DNA of 64,000 bases from Pterobdella sp. o SKG-2022 (GCA_964035795.1 OZ038322.1:15609447-15673446), one strand, 5' to 3'. Positions 1-13,900 are shown, numbered from the stretch's first letter. Notes: a model not told the origin generated them from the sequence alone. Program-made: numbers and translations.

Positions 1-405
1 CTATCAAAACTGAATTGCTCGTGCAAAGTGCTATTAGTTTTACAAGCATTAGCTCTGAGATTTCGATCATTCTTTACTATTTCCAACTTGATATAAGACG
101 GGCTGTCGACGTTATAAGTAGTAGTTTCATTGAAAAAAACCTCATCATTTTTCTTGGACGTCTCAACTTTCCTGTTTTTAAATAACTCAGTTAGTCTCGT
201 TGCAAATATCTTCTAAAAACTCAAACTCACGTGTTTTCACTGCTTGTCTTCAGCATTTCAAAGTCATACTCATCTTCAACCAGAGGAAAACTGCTTTCTA
301 GAAAACTCCTCGATGACTGGTCAAACCCTGGCGCCTGCCCTGGAAGTCCTGTGGTAGATGATCGACTCATGAAGCCTACAAGCTCCATGCTTACAGAATT
401 GTTGC
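1..405 (-). CDS. Two minus-strand coding exons running off the left edge (possible 3' continuation of the FERM gene)
   Basis: Exon A spans 405 to 231. It starts after a CCGCAG acceptor and ends at a GTGAGT donor. Exon B starts at 171 after an AAACAG acceptor and stays open to the window edge. The split codon joins in phase (AC + G). Together they encode about 110 residues that are rich in Ser, Thr and Asn, with no domain I recognise, so this looks like disordered linker. Exon A enters in phase 1, which is the phase in which exon 13 of the FERM gene at 4822 ends. The pair could therefore be a continuation of that gene when its 3.1-kb exon is skipped. The alternative is a separate gene whose 5' exons I did not find. 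The exons are likely real; their parentage is uncertain. Confidence 0.5.
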
Positions 406-1504
406 CTGCGGATGAATCATTAAAATGAGAAACTATTGAAAGTTAAATGGAGGAATAAAACTAAGGTGCTCTAAAATAGAACATAATTTCTAGAAAAGTT
501 TCAAAAAAGTGCTATGAAGGCCTCTAAAAACATTTAATGGTTCTCTATTTAAATCCCTTTCTATCGTGCTCTAAATATGCTAAAAAAATAAATTAACATT
601 TCATATCGTTTTATAAGCCAAAATAAAAACAACAAAACGTATATGAAACTTAATACTTTAAAAAACTTCAATTCTAAATGAACTCAACACTCGAATAAGT
701 AATCTATCATGCAGTTTGTAAATAACCTACAAACTTGAAAACTCCAACTACCCCAGCAAAAACACTTTTAGTTTCAGTAAGTGCAACTCCTTCAAACTCA
801 TCAGGTTTTTGATTTCAAATGCCTTTGACGTCATCACTTAAACATCAGCTTCCTTTTGGCTTGTTATCATTTAGCAGCATACATGGGCGTTTATGCTTCA
901 TGTGGCCTTGAATTTTATGCCACTATAATCATACTCATATTGAGACGATACCCATGTTAAAATAGGAATAAAATGATTTATTTTGATGCAAGATACAAAT
1001 TGTCAAGAAAACGTCATTAGAGTCCAAAGAACAACAATAACAACGACAAAATGGAATTGAACTTTTATAATGAATATCCTACAAAAGATTATAAGCAGTA
1101 TAATTCTTCAAGGTAGTCATAAAGCTATGATTGATTCAATAGGAAACCTCCAAACATTTCAAATATAATTAAACCTGGGGCAATAAAAGCAGCGCACTCC
1201 TCAAACGCAGAAACAATGATAACGGACGTGTGAAAAAAAAACCTGCTGATCAAAACATGAAATATTGTTATTATGACTTTAAAATAAAACATTAAGACTC
1301 TTTCAAAGCCTTGACTAAAACGTGGCAACTACAGAGAATAATACCCAGTAAACAACCTTCCATGTGGTCAAACAAAATGTTATTATCCTAGCAACAAAAT
1401 ATAAATGCAGCTTTGATCAGTGAATGCAACAAATGAAAGCTAATGAGAACAACGCTACTGCGGGTGACGAATGCTGAGGATGAGTCTAAAACAAGCTATA
1501 GGAG
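406..1504. other. Non-coding gap 3' of the large FERM-gene exon
   Basis: This stretch is AT-rich. I see short open frames on both strands (for example 1125-1328 minus) but no family match and no convincing splice-bounded exon. It probably holds the 3' UTR of the FERM gene and, if exons A and B belong to that gene, an intron. Confidence 0.5.
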
Positions 1505-4500
1505 TCATTTAGGATATGTCCAAATAATAGATTTGTTTTTTCTCGCGATAAAAGAATTGCTATTTTGGCTGAGACTGGTAGGAGCATGATCAAGGGAGGC
1601 CCGATCAACCACATGTTTGTTTTTCACGATGCACTCTTTCAGGTTCTCGCATTTGGAGTCCCTGTCCACAATGTTCGACAGGTTCACTTTTACACCCGCC
1701 AAAAACAATTCAAATTTGTCGGGAATTTTACGGGGTTTGGGCCGTGTTTTCTTAACCACCCTCTCACCCACCTCTACTTTTATCACTTCAAATAAGCTCT
1801 CCCCATCCACCACAAAACTGTTCTTTCGATTTTCTAATTGTAAATTTAGTGTATCACAAGTCATAATAGGTTTTTTCATTGTTTTGTTTTCTACTTTTGT
1901 TTCCACGTGTCCAATGAAATTTGTTTTCAAACTGATGGGTCTAACAGGAGCTAAAATTTTCTGTGTGCAAATATTTTCTGTTGTGAAATTTTTAGAATCC
2001 TTTTCAAACTTCCTAGGTGTTGGGTAGATCTTCTTAGCTGACACCATCTCCATCTTAGGGTTGTAACCAGTTTCAGCTTTAAAATGACCCTCCACTTGCT
2101 TTTCAGATTTCAAATTATTATACTCATGATAGTAATCTTTGTTATTTTTATCAGTACTTTTTTGATTTTCTGTTGAAAAATTGATTTCATTTAACTTGTC
2201 GTTGAGGGTTTGAGTTCCATTGATGACTCGATTCAGAGATCCCTGGAAGTGGCTGGAGTATTCAAAATTGCCACTGTCGAGCGGCTGGGCCATCCCTATG
2301 GCGTCGAGGATGTCTGAGACGTGGTCCTCCTCGTTGTTCTGTGATGATTGCGAGGATCGTTGCACGAGCCTTTTCAGCTCCGAGTTAAACATTTTCTCAG
2401 GATCGATTGAGAGGCTATGTAAGCAGTTCTTGCTGTCTTTGCTGAAAATTCTGTAGCGACCAGCATCAAAGGATGAAAATTTACTTACTTTATGTTTACT
2501 TTTATCGACGTTTGTCTCCTCTTTTTTAGAAAAATCTTTGTTGTATTGATGATTTTCATTGTTATATTCACTGGAATTTGTATAACCCAAAAGTTGAGGG
2601 TTGATGTAGCGGTTGCTGTCCGCCACATAGTCCAAAATCCTGTTGACGTCGTAGAAACCCTCAGTGTTCGGCTTCGAAGCCATGGGACACTCGTCAGATG
2701 ATATCTCCATCACGGGTTCTGGGAAGCTTTGAGTGCTGAATGAGGATTGGTTGTGCATGTTGAGGTGTTTGGAGGAGTGGCTGGACTGTAAGCTAGGATG
2801 TCGAACCTTGGCAGGCAAGGAGCCTTTCAGAGCAGCCAATCTGTTGCTGAGTCTCAAATCATTCTTCGAATAAGTGGGTCTAGAAGAAGGTTCCAAAAGA
2901 GCTTGTTGTTCTTCAAGCCACTCTATGACATGACCTCTTTTGTCGATATGAGTGGCATTTGTTTCTCCCGATGAGATTCTAATGATTTGGTGGGGTTGAA
3001 AGGCTCGACCTGGCTTGGCATCGGGCCTGTACCCACTTTCCAGCTCTTCAGCTATGCTCAGAGAAGAGGAGGACCCAGTAGCGTAGCCAGTTCTGTAACT
3101 GATGGAAGACTTGAAGGACTGTCGATAGCGAGGGATGGCCATCCAAGAGAAGCGGTCGTTGTCGCTGGAGCTCTCCCCCTTGTGGAACAAGTCCTGGTCG
3201 ATCGTGCAAAAATAATGCCGCCCGTAATTTTCTTTTTCTGAAATGAAAGCCAGATCAAGTTTGACCAGCTCGTTGTACGGCAGTACACAGGCTCGACGCT
3301 TGTACAGGATAGGGTTGACATTGTCTGTGCTTGGTGTCAGTACCGCTTGTTTCGCAGATTTTTCTGATAACTCATTCTCAAAGTTTGAAAAGCAACTTTT
3401 GTCTTCATCTTCATCAGCACATTCACTCAAGTTCAACTCATCTTCCAACTGCAAACTCATGTTGGCATTTGACTTCATATCTTTGCGTGGTTCAATATTG
3501 GTCAAATAATCTTTCATAATGAAAGCTTCCTTATTCTTGTTGTTCAACAGACCCAAGTGCTCCGAGTCTGACTCCGACAAGATTCGACCTCTGGTCGTAA
3601 ACTCTTTGGTACTTTTGTGTTTTATCGGCTGTTTTACTCTCGCATCAATATTATTGTCGAACTTTCTCCAAACGCCTGGGTCATCATTTTTGAAGAAGAC
3701 ATCATTATCAACGGTATCATCGCGGGAAGAAAAAGCATCTCGGTGGGGTAGCTTATTCGAGGAGATGTACTCGCAAGTCTTCCTTTCCGGCTTCAATATT
3801 TTCATCTTCACTTCTTCCAAGATGCTTTTTGTTTGATCGGTTTGTATTTTCCCGTAGTATGAAGATGCGCTTCGCTCGGTTTGTTTGGTGGATTTTTTAT
3901 GCAAGTAATACTGTATGCCGTCCTCTTTGCTGTCAATGATTGTGATGCACTCCTCTTCTTCTAGTTGTGAAGGAGACAACAGTTCCTTCAAAATTTCACC
4001 TGGAAACTCATTGAAACTCTCAAAGTTGGATGTCTGTTCACAAACCGTTCCTTCGAAGTTTTTGTTCTCGGGTTTGTTATCGATGGGGGATAGAACACTG
4101 TCAATGTCTGTGGAGTAGGACTGGCCTGTGAACTGGTTGTTGAGGTGGTCCTTGAAGGGGTCGTGGGCCATGGTGGTAGACCTCACCCTCGAAAATTGAT
4201 GCATGCGGGAATCATGGGCTGCTTTCTGAGACTTCAAGGAAGCCTTCCTCTTCAATTCTTCAGCTTCCTTCTTGCCTTCAAACACCTTCTCTGTCACCTC
4301 TACGAAATCCTCCCCCGAATGAAAATCTGCATTTACAACGTGAATATTTCCCTTCATATTTTCTGCATTATCCACATTTTTTAGATCATCATTCAGTGAA
4401 TCCCTGCTCTCCTGCAGACGATACGAGTCTTGGGAGGCGTTGTCCTTGAATAGGTCATTCTTTCTGGCACCAGCGCCACTACACCAGTGCCTTGTAGCGT

Positions 4501-7500
4501 GGAAAGTTTTGAAATATGAACAATCAAAATCATCGACGGTACCAGCTTTCATCGAATAACTCCGATTTTTGAGAATGATTTCTGATTTACCAGACCTCAG
4601 AATACCTGGCATGAAACCCGCGTCCTTACCACCTCCTTGAGAAAGCATTAAATGGGAAGTTACGTTAAGAAGTTACATTCATAACAAAGAGGTTTAAAAT
4701 AACAAAATTAGCTTCTAAATACATGATTATTAGTTTCAAGCAGTAAAAGCTTCAAGAGACTGTGAGTAATATATCAAAAGTAGAATTATCAATATTATTA
4801 GTGAGTCATTGAAACTCAAACCTGCCATTTTATCCTTCTTAATCTTCCCTAAGGTGCTACTTTGCGTAGCTTGTCTGCACTTTTCTGATGGTTGCGAAGG
4901 TGATAAGATTTCTGACTTTCGAGACCTATGCAATCAATTCATCAATTTAAACTTTGTATCCTGACTAACAAATCACCTCAAAGAACGTATCAACCATCTA
5001 TATATAACAAACCATTAACAATGATAATATAGATAAAACTGATGTAATAAAATTCATAACAACGCTTTTTATCTAACAAAAAACACCAGTGACGATGATG
5101 GTGCAGATAATAACGATAAAACAAATGTAAGGTCCGATCGTCCGCACCTGCTTAGCTGACCAGGAGTGTCCTGCAGACCCGCCTTCGACTTGAGGGTTCC
5201 TGTGCGCGATATTCCACTCACTGTGCGCATGCTCGTCGACCTGGTGATGTAGTGATAGGGCTTTATAATAACTCTAAATTTAAAGATGATGGGGTGGTGT
5301 CGTTAAGAAATCCTTTCATTTAAAATAATAATTTTTTGGAACCTATGAAAATTAGGCCTTTTAACGAAGTTTTCTCTCACGAAATCTACAAGTTGTTTTT
5401 GCGTTCTTCCACTATACCTGCAAAAGTCGAAATAAACAACTTTGGAAAAAAGTTTAAAAAATTTAATGTAATGTGGTATTTATAAAGCGCTTTTCCTTAT
5501 AGATCAAAGCGCTTGCTACAAATTAAATGTAGCGAAAACACACTGTGGAACAGGTGCTAATTGTCGGCCCACGTGGGATCGAACCCGGTAACTTTAGCTA
5601 ATTAGTCTAATGCTCAACCATTGAGCTATAGGGGCCGACAATAAAAAAAGAAAAAAATAATGATTCAAATCTGCTACGCATGATAAAACTAATCTGAAAC
5701 TTACAATGAATAAAATTGTACAAAACTCAACAGAAAATGAAGCATTCACATGATGAAACAAAAAGGTGCACGAACCTGAAGGAGCTGCCATGACTCACCA
5801 TCCTAGTCCTGTTTCTCGGCATCTTCTTCACGGACTGGCAACGGAAAAAAGCGTGATGTTCCAAGCACCTAGTATCATGGATATGGGATTAACTTCCATC
5901 AAAAACTCATGTGGAAATTCGAGCCACTTCCAAAATTGATGAGTTATACTTTAAAAAATGTATCTAGTGTTTTATAAAGAGAATGTTGAAGGCATCTATA
6001 CAGGAAATAATTATAAAAAATGAACCTTTTCCAAAAGTTTTTGCATTCGTTCCTTGAGTTGAAATAAAACTCCACCGTGTCTCTGTAAAAGCCCTTGAAA
6101 TGAATTTTTCAACTAGATCAACTCATCATCTTACTAACTTATAACTATAACCTATGACGAAACTTTATAACTATAAATAAATAACTATGTCAAACACAAG
6201 TTGTTAAAAATAATGGAACTGAAAAACAATTTTGAACCTAAAAAGTTGTAAATGAGTGAGATAAGGAGGCTTGGCAATCAAGATAAAACCATGACAAAAT
6301 TTCAGCCGTAAACATCAATTAAAGCTTATCTAAACTATCTCTAAAAACATTGAATGAATTAAAAAAACATCAACCTTCAAATTAAATAAAAACTAAATTT
6401 AAAAGCACTGAAAAACGATAAATTTGCGCAGAAAACTTCAAAAAACTACGTTCAAACCACTTCAATCTGCGTTTGAAAAATATTTATTGTTTTTGTTAAT
6501 TATTAAATATGTTTTAACAATTGATAATTATTTTGTGATAATTTATTTATGATGTCGTGATAATTTATTTTTTAAATTAATTTATGTTATGGAAGAAATC
6601 CAAAAAATAAAAATCAATGTCATATTATAAAAAATAAATGTCATATAAAAATGAAAGTTAACGTTATAAAAACGAAAGTTAATATCATGTTTCTACAGCA
6701 CACACATATCTCAAACACGCTCAAGCATCATAAGTTATGAATATCAATGACCTCTTTCAAGATCAATGAACCATCACAAGATTCATACAATGCTCTAACC
6801 GGGAACAGTTTAAAAAACATGATACCCAAATTGATACTACATAGCCTAATATTGTTCATTTTAAACTGCATTTGCTGCTGCCAACCCAGTTATGGGGACA
6901 TGCACAGCGGTATAATCTAATAAGCTTAATATCATCGTTTTGCGTCCGTCTGCATGTTAACATAAGTTGCACACCATAACAATAAAAACAAAATAATAAT
7001 AATAATAAATAATAAATAGCATGCCCACTCACATATCCTTCAGGGTGCAGTTTGATGAGAAATTTTTTGCGTTTGAAACTCAACTTTCTAATCTTGGCCC
7101 AAGAGAATGTGTTGATGCGTGTGTTGCATTGGAACACCACCACCCCCATGTGAGTGGCAGCCAGGTGCAGTGCCATCCCTTCATGGTCCTGTGTATCAAG
7201 TGGTCCCCTCAACACCTCACCATCATGGTCTTTATGCACTCCCCCACAACTCAACGAATCATTATAATGTGATGTTTGATGGTGATGATTATGAATTAAA
7301 AACACACACACAATAATATTAATGAGATTAATAATTGAATTAATAATTTAACTTTGTGTTGTTTTCAAAAGGATGATCATCACAAACAAGTCATCTTAAA
7401 ATGGCGGACTGCTTAAATGCTTGAATCAAATGCAAACTGAAGTCTTTTCATGTGTCGGGTGAGATGACTTAACACGGGATTCATTTCACGTAGCAATTAT

Positions 7501-10500
7501 ACATCAAAGTATCAAAAAAAATTCTAAAAATTTCATCAACATGTTCAAAATATCACAACTCAACAATTTTGTGATCAAGCAGACAAATTAAGGGCGCAAC
7601 TATGGATTTTTTATGATCAAGTACTGAGAAAGCATTCATGTAAAAACTCACATTTTCCACTGTATTAATTTAAACACAATCTAATGAAAAAAAATTTACA
7701 TAAAATAAACGATTTCAAGAGTACGATATCTCAAAAGACAACCCGATAGGATACAAATGTAAAAAGAAACATATGAAAGAAGAACTCCCCTGACCAACCT
7801 TGGCTGCCTGCAGGCTGATGCCATAGAAGTCAACTTTTCTCGCCGTGTCCAAGAGGTTGTAATCCGCCTCCGTGGGTGTCTGTCCACTGAAGCAGCAATT
7901 ACATGTCATTATATTTTTTTCAGTAATACAACACCATTTTATCTTGATCAACAATATATTCCTTGTCATGAAAAAACTAATAGGGCGGTTGAAGACATTT
8001 TGTGCGTATAAGATTATATTTCAGACAATTTAATGTTGAATAAGTATTTATTCTGCAAATAATATTAAGAGCGATATTTTCAGTGCAGTTAAACTTTTGT
8101 CTTCCCAATAACACAAAACAACAAAGCCTTACAAATGCTCCTTGTGGTGCATGATAATGTTGTTCTCAAGTTCTGCCGAAATTTGACTGAAGTGACTGAT
8201 AGACCGCAGATACTCTGGATTCAACTCCAGATCTTCATCCGCCAAGTCTCCGTAATCAGCTGCGAGTTGAAGAGGCAATAAACACAAAGTATTTGAGTTA
8301 TAAATGCTACTATTGGGACTGTTTTATGCTAATACAATCGTATTCATCATTAACTAAATTCAAGGTATCTATATTATGTAAACTTTTTCTAAAACACATG
8401 TCTCTAAAAAGTTGCATTGCATTTTAAAAAAAGGTATTAAATTGTGCGATTGTGTTGATGTCTGTTATTGCTCAACAGAGCAGACTTGGTCTAGTAAGTT
8501 CTCTCGGGGTTATCATTTAACAAACAGGCACTTAAGAGCTGTAGTAGATCACAACTCACGCTAATCACTCTCCCTCACGCCATGCCATAAATAATATCGC
8601 TGCAACTCTATTCACTTAACTTCTTCTAGTTTAAGCTCTAATGCCTTTTGAACTTTTTTAATGATTTCCAATTGCATAATGAATATTTAATTAATCGGTT
8701 TGAGAAGTAGAACAAAAATATAACGAATGTCTGAGAAGCACGCCCACCAACCCCCTCTAGCCCCCATGAACACCCATCATCCACCCAGTCCACCACATTC
8801 GAATCATCCACAATTTAATGGGGTTCGTATAAAATATTCAACAACCATCTAGCCCATAACTCGAATAAGCTAAACAAACGATGCAAGCAAATGTACCTTT
8901 ATAACACCATAAGCAACAGGATTATATACCTTTATGATACAATACGCAATACGATTATAATGGCGCCGAATGATCACGCAACACGAACCTTGGACAATGT
9001 AAGAGAGAAGGAGGGCAGCCGTCTGGTCGTGACAGGGCATTTTGCCTGTCAACAAGTCCCTCTTTACTTGAAGGGCAAACAAGTACCTTCCAAGCAAAGT
9101 ACGCAGTCAATTCATATATAGTTTTATATTTTTGAATTTCCTTATTATAATTTTTCTATAATTTGATTTATATAGCACCGAGTTATGTAAATGTGCGCAT
9201 AAAAGGTAGTTTATTTACCATTAAGATGAAACTGAAAGAAAAAATGACAGTTCTTTAGTATTACTATTCGTCAAAAAAGTGACTCTAAGCGAATAAAATA
9301 GCATAGAGTGGTCATGCTGGTATTGAAAAGTGAGTTCAATGACTTGAAGTAAAATGAAGAATAGAGTTTAAATAGATGCTGCCTTATACATGCTCTAAAG
9401 CTTTTAAATATGAAATTGATTCAAATGAAAAGAAAATTGATTTGAAAAATGTGAAGTATTTTATTTTGTGAATGTCTTTAATTTGTTGCGTAATAAAAAA
9501 TCTTCCACATGAGGCTTCAATATAATGTTTATTAGAATTCACAGATTGAAAACTGATCCAAAAAAAGATCTAACTTTTAATATGAGACAATTATGAGAAA
9601 AACTGCATATAATTCTCACATCTTGAAAAGCAGTTTAAAAGTGATGGTTACAATGATCAATGATCAATGACCGAAAATTATGTACTATTTTATTCGTTTC
9701 ATAATGGTTCATAATGAATTGAAACTAAGCACAAAAATTCAGAAATATATATTTTTACTAAATAAAGATCTACAGGTTTAAGCTTACGAATTATATAAAA
9801 AGATGAAACTACATAAATTTTGATTGGGAACATGATTTAGTTAGCAACATGGTTTTAAGGGCACATTGAAATATGAGTCTGATGATGCTATATTTTAAAA
9901 ATATATTGTTCAAAATTTGAAATAAAAGTTAAACATAAACTTCCTTCCATGAGTCAATCTAATAATGGAGTTCAGTTTATAAAATCAAAAATTATCATTT
10001 CAACTAAAAACAGTTTAAAAGCATTCATGAAATGAACTTTTAACCAAACCAAAAATCCATCCTTTAATATTTTAAAAAAGAAACTTTGATAACCAAGAAA
10101 ATGAGCCCCCCAAAAACCTACCTTGTATATTCTTCTTCAAGCATTCCAGGGTCTGGAGTATAGAACTTGACAACAAACTCAAAAGTAAGACTGTTGGCAG
10201 GCAAGTGGCTCGTAATTGTTTTCTCATGGTCCAACCAACACTGGTGTGGGTGTGTTTGTTAAAATGTCAAAAACTATGGTGTTTTAATAAAATTTATCTG
10301 AATTAATCATACTTTAAAGATAAAAATTTATAAAAATATTTAATTTTAATATGTGATAAAAAACATTATTCAGATAATTAGAGAATAAAATAACTTTAAA
10401 TAAAATTTTGAATACCAAACATGTTTTTAAAATTTCCTGCTCTTACTTAACACATAATTATTCAAACTACTTTATTATCTTAATCAATTCTCAGCTACAT

Positions 10501-10922
10501 AAAAATACAAATCAGCTGTTTTAATGCAGTAGCATGAGACATTTGTTACATACCAGCATTCCTTCAATGTTCATGTATTGCAGATCAAAGTAATCTGACT
10601 CCAAAAGCTGCAATTTCTTGACTACCATTTCAAACAGTACACTGCCTTTGCTTTTGTGCTTGGGTGTGATTGTGGTGGTAGTTAATTGCATACAACATAT
10701 TTTAATATGATAAATGACTCACTGGAACATGGAAAGTTTCTTCGGTGTCATCTAGCATGAAAACCTAGAGAAGTTAAAAATAATAACTATTTTATTACAT
10801 TTGCAATTTTAACTAATGATAAAATGAAGTAATATGAAAGAACATAAGAAACTGGTGAAAATGTCACTCACCTTACAAGCCAGATTTTTCTTGTTCAAAG
10901 AAGGAGATGCTGGTTGACTCAT
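1505..10922 (-). CDS. FERM-FA domain protein (band 4.1 superfamily, FARP/Cdep-like FERM) with a very long disordered tail
   Basis: This is a membrane-cytoskeleton adaptor. Exons in transcript order are 10922-10872, 10764-10723, 10658-10554, 10240-10122, 9086-8989, 8259-8133, 7886-7799, 7188-7033, 6082-6026, 5868-5776, 5417-5343, 5240-5148, 4925-4822 and 4635-1505. The start is the ATG at 10922. The FERM F1 lobe reads [14 protein letters not shown] then [10 protein letters not shown]. The F2 lobe has [14 protein letters not shown] and [11 protein letters not shown]3 has [17 protein letters not shown] and NECKNFWK, followed by [14 protein letters not shown]-adjacent segment follows ([13 protein letters not shown]). 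The last exon encodes about 1043 low-complexity, charged residues. No RhoGEF, PH or phosphatase domain is visible, so a FARP-type GEF function cannot be claimed. Phases close at every junction except 7033/6082, where a small exon is probably missing. Similarity favours FARP/Cdep, but FRMD3/5 relatives remain possible. Confidence 0.85.
5462..5642 (-). mobile_element. tRNA-derived SINE in a FERM-gene intron
   Basis: A tRNA-like head (minus strand, 5639 to 5563) is followed by an unrelated body that ends in a repeated AGCGCTTT motif and a TATAAATACC tail, a layout common in animal SINEs. The insertion lies in the intron between the exons ending at 5776 and starting at 5417. It is in the same orientation as the host gene. 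Confidence 0.65.
5563..5639 (-). other. tRNA-like SINE head with Pol III A and B boxes
   Basis: Read on the minus strand, the ends GTCGGCC and GGCCGAC pair perfectly. The A box TAGCTCAATGG and an exact B box GGTTCGATCCC are present. The D stem GCTC/GAGC is perfect. The anticodon stem is weak, with the triplet AAT in the expected loop position, and the T stem contains mismatches. This argues for a SINE promoter rather than a working tRNA gene. Confidence 0.6.
6992..7017. repeat. Short AAT microsatellite
   Basis: An interrupted run of AAT/AAAT units in a FERM-gene intron, just 3' of the F3-lobe exon in transcript order. Confidence 0.7.
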
Positions 10923-13900
10923 TGCAAATTCAAATTCCAAGTTTACATCAATATCAGCATTTATCTATTATAAGACTGATCTCGATATTAACATTAATGA
11001 TATATTCCTTTCCAACAGACAATATAAAAAAATCTTGATAGCTTCACATTTTATTTTTGTAAAATTTTGCAAAATCTGCAGAAAATTAAACGAATAGACT
11101 AGTTTTGTTATAATTAATATTAGGAATTTAGACAAGATTTTGAAGCGTTTCACATTATGTTAGTCTGCCTATAAATGCCCAGAATAGCATTATCTATAAA
11201 AACTTAAATTGTGTAAAATACAGTTTGTAATTTTTATTGTAAAAAAAAATTCCGATGTCTTCAAAAGCAAGTTTTTAAATTTTTAAATAAATACTATTAT
11301 AATCGCTAGAGTAGTTTATTAGAAAATAATTTTAGTTTTTTTAATGAAAATTCATATGGTAGGCCTTTAAAATCAGAATCTTGATAATCCCAATTAAATT
11401 TCCTATGAACCTTCACCGTTTTGTTTTTTTTTAAATCTTTAATATGCAACTTTAAAAAAAATGTTTGAATAGAAAGAAAAAAAAAATCGAAAAGCAGAAA
11501 TCGAATAAAAATGTTTAATAAGTTCAAAAGTCGGACTAAAATATAATAAAATTCTCACAACTTATTCAATCAAGAATGTTGTGTCATATTTGCTGCTATA
11601 ATGATTTTAAGTTTACTTTTGAATGAATATTTGGGTCATTTTTAACACAAAGATTTCGAATTTATTTTTCAAATTTTGATTTAACTCTTTAAAGCAAAAT
11701 GCAACTTCAAATATCCTAGCGAGAAAGCCTCTTCAAAAGATGCCACGAAAAGATTGTTCAGATGTCAGTAAATGGTTGTTGTCCAAAACCTCACTAATTC
11801 TTCATTATATAAATAAAAAATCTATGTCAATATTCAAAATAAAGTATCTTTAAAATTTTCATTTTTCGAAGAATAAAAACTATTTCAATTTTGTTTAAAA
11901 ACTTTACATAAGAATTAATTTTTCAAATTGAAAAACTTTTTTTTTTCGAAAAAATTGTAGGTTCCCAAAAGAAATAATTTTACAAAGCACGAATCTCACG
12001 TCTTATCAATTATAAAAGCTGAAAAGAAAAAGCGTTGTAAATTTCAAGCCAGCCATCAGAGTAAACGCCAGAATGACAGTGTGTGAAATAAGGAAACAAA
12101 AATATAATTGTTTTCAAGTCTTAAGTTTTTTAAAATACCTCAAAATAGTAATAAAAAGTTTATACCAATGATAAATTTTAGAGCCAAGCAGTTTTCGTAA
12201 TGATGGTGAATATTTGGTTGTTGTTTTTGAAGGGCCAACTTCCAAAGTTTCGTCCGACACTTCTTGGAGCAAGTATCAGAAGAAACTCGTAGCTTCAAGT
12301 TGTTTCTGACTTTTGGTGAGCAGTGAGAAGAAAAGGATTTGTGAAATGCTCTGTGGTTAAAAGCTGACAAAATTGAGAACCTCTTTGATGCTTCTGTTGG
12401 AGTGCACAAACGGCACCAAAAGAAGGTGGGTTTTTTCCTTGAGCTGTTGTTGTAATTGATAGGCAGTATTTCGTTGATGTTCAATTAAACAAATCCAAAG
12501 TTGACGCAAAAACTCATATGTTTTGTAAAAAATATATATTTGAGTTTCAAGATAAATATTTTTGAACATCTGTACAATGTTCATATAAAACTTCTATTAC
12601 CGGAGTTTTCGAAAATTGAAATAGTTCAAACGTTTCAAATTTTTGAAAGCCTACTTTTTTGAAAATTTGATTCGTTTTAATTTTTTCATTAAAACCTTAC
12701 ATAACTGCATATAAATAATTTAAAAAAACTCAGTTTGTTGTTGATAGTTTGCTAAACAAAATTTTACCATTTATTCAAAACCAACGAAAATCAAAATAAA
12801 TTTAATGAAAAAAAAACTAAAAAAAAATTATTAACTATAATTTTAGTTGAATATTATGTAAGTACATAATTTATTCATATATGCACTAGTTTCAACCCAA
12901 TATTATTACAAACATTTGATAGAGGATTGTTTTCAAGCCTCCGATAAGATTTTTTTAAAATACAACTTGAAATTATCATATATGCTTAAAAAATATTTTA
13001 AAGAGTTTTTATAAAGTTATCAATCAAATTGATATATGATTACCAATGGTATATAAAAGGCAGACTCGTTTTTGAAATGTTAAACGTAGATTGAAACATC
13101 GAGAAGTTGCCAAAAATTTGAAAGGTGTGCTTACAATTTGATATTCCAAAATACAATTTTTGTTTCATCTTGATCAAAATATATTGAATTCTAAACTATA
13201 TTTTCTAATATATTTCTGACGGGTTATCAGTGAATTTGAAAAATTGCTGGAGCATTTCATCAATATTACTCAAATTCTTTCATTTACTATCAGAGTAACA
13301 GAAAAAATTTTAAGCCGTGAAAAAATCAGCACTTTTCATAGTGGAAGTGAAAGAAAACAAAACGATGGCTATAATTGAGGTGGTGCTCAAACTCGGTGTT
13401 GAGGATCGATTCGATAGATCTATTAACAATGTATCAATTAAAATTTTGTGTTATCAAGCCTTCATTATAAAGAAATAAACCTTCATCATTTGGAGATTTT
13501 CTTCATGAAACAAAAAGTTATAGTGAAACAATTAAAAAATGCAGTTTTTAAAAACTCAGAAACATTAAACAGACAATATTTTTTTATTCTTATTCCAAAC
13601 CTTTTGATAATGGTAAGCCCTTGATACTATCACAATTAACTAATCCTAACTGAAGCTTCTAGTACCTACTAATAGATTGAGAGATTTAATCTTTTATCAT
13701 GATGTTTTGTTTCCCACAAAACCCACTACAATTTGGGAGGTTCATGAAAATATTCATTTGAGCGCAAGAATTTTCAATTAAATTGGTGCTTGTTTTAAAC
13801 TTCAAGATTCCTCTTAAAAGTGTTCTAAAAATAAATCTTTATATTTTTGTATTTTTAGAAACACAAATGAGTCATGGTTTTTTCGTTGTTGCTGTTATAA

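Noticed and set aside
1565..4384. Many plus-strand frames opposite the 3.1-kb FERM exon
   Set aside because: Shadows of the long minus-strand frame, without family signal.
7189..7311. In-frame upstream extension of the FERM exon (KDHDGEV before DHEGMAL) as a duplicated exon
   Set aside because: The CACAG acceptor before 7188 fits family and phase; the similarity is short and probably chance.
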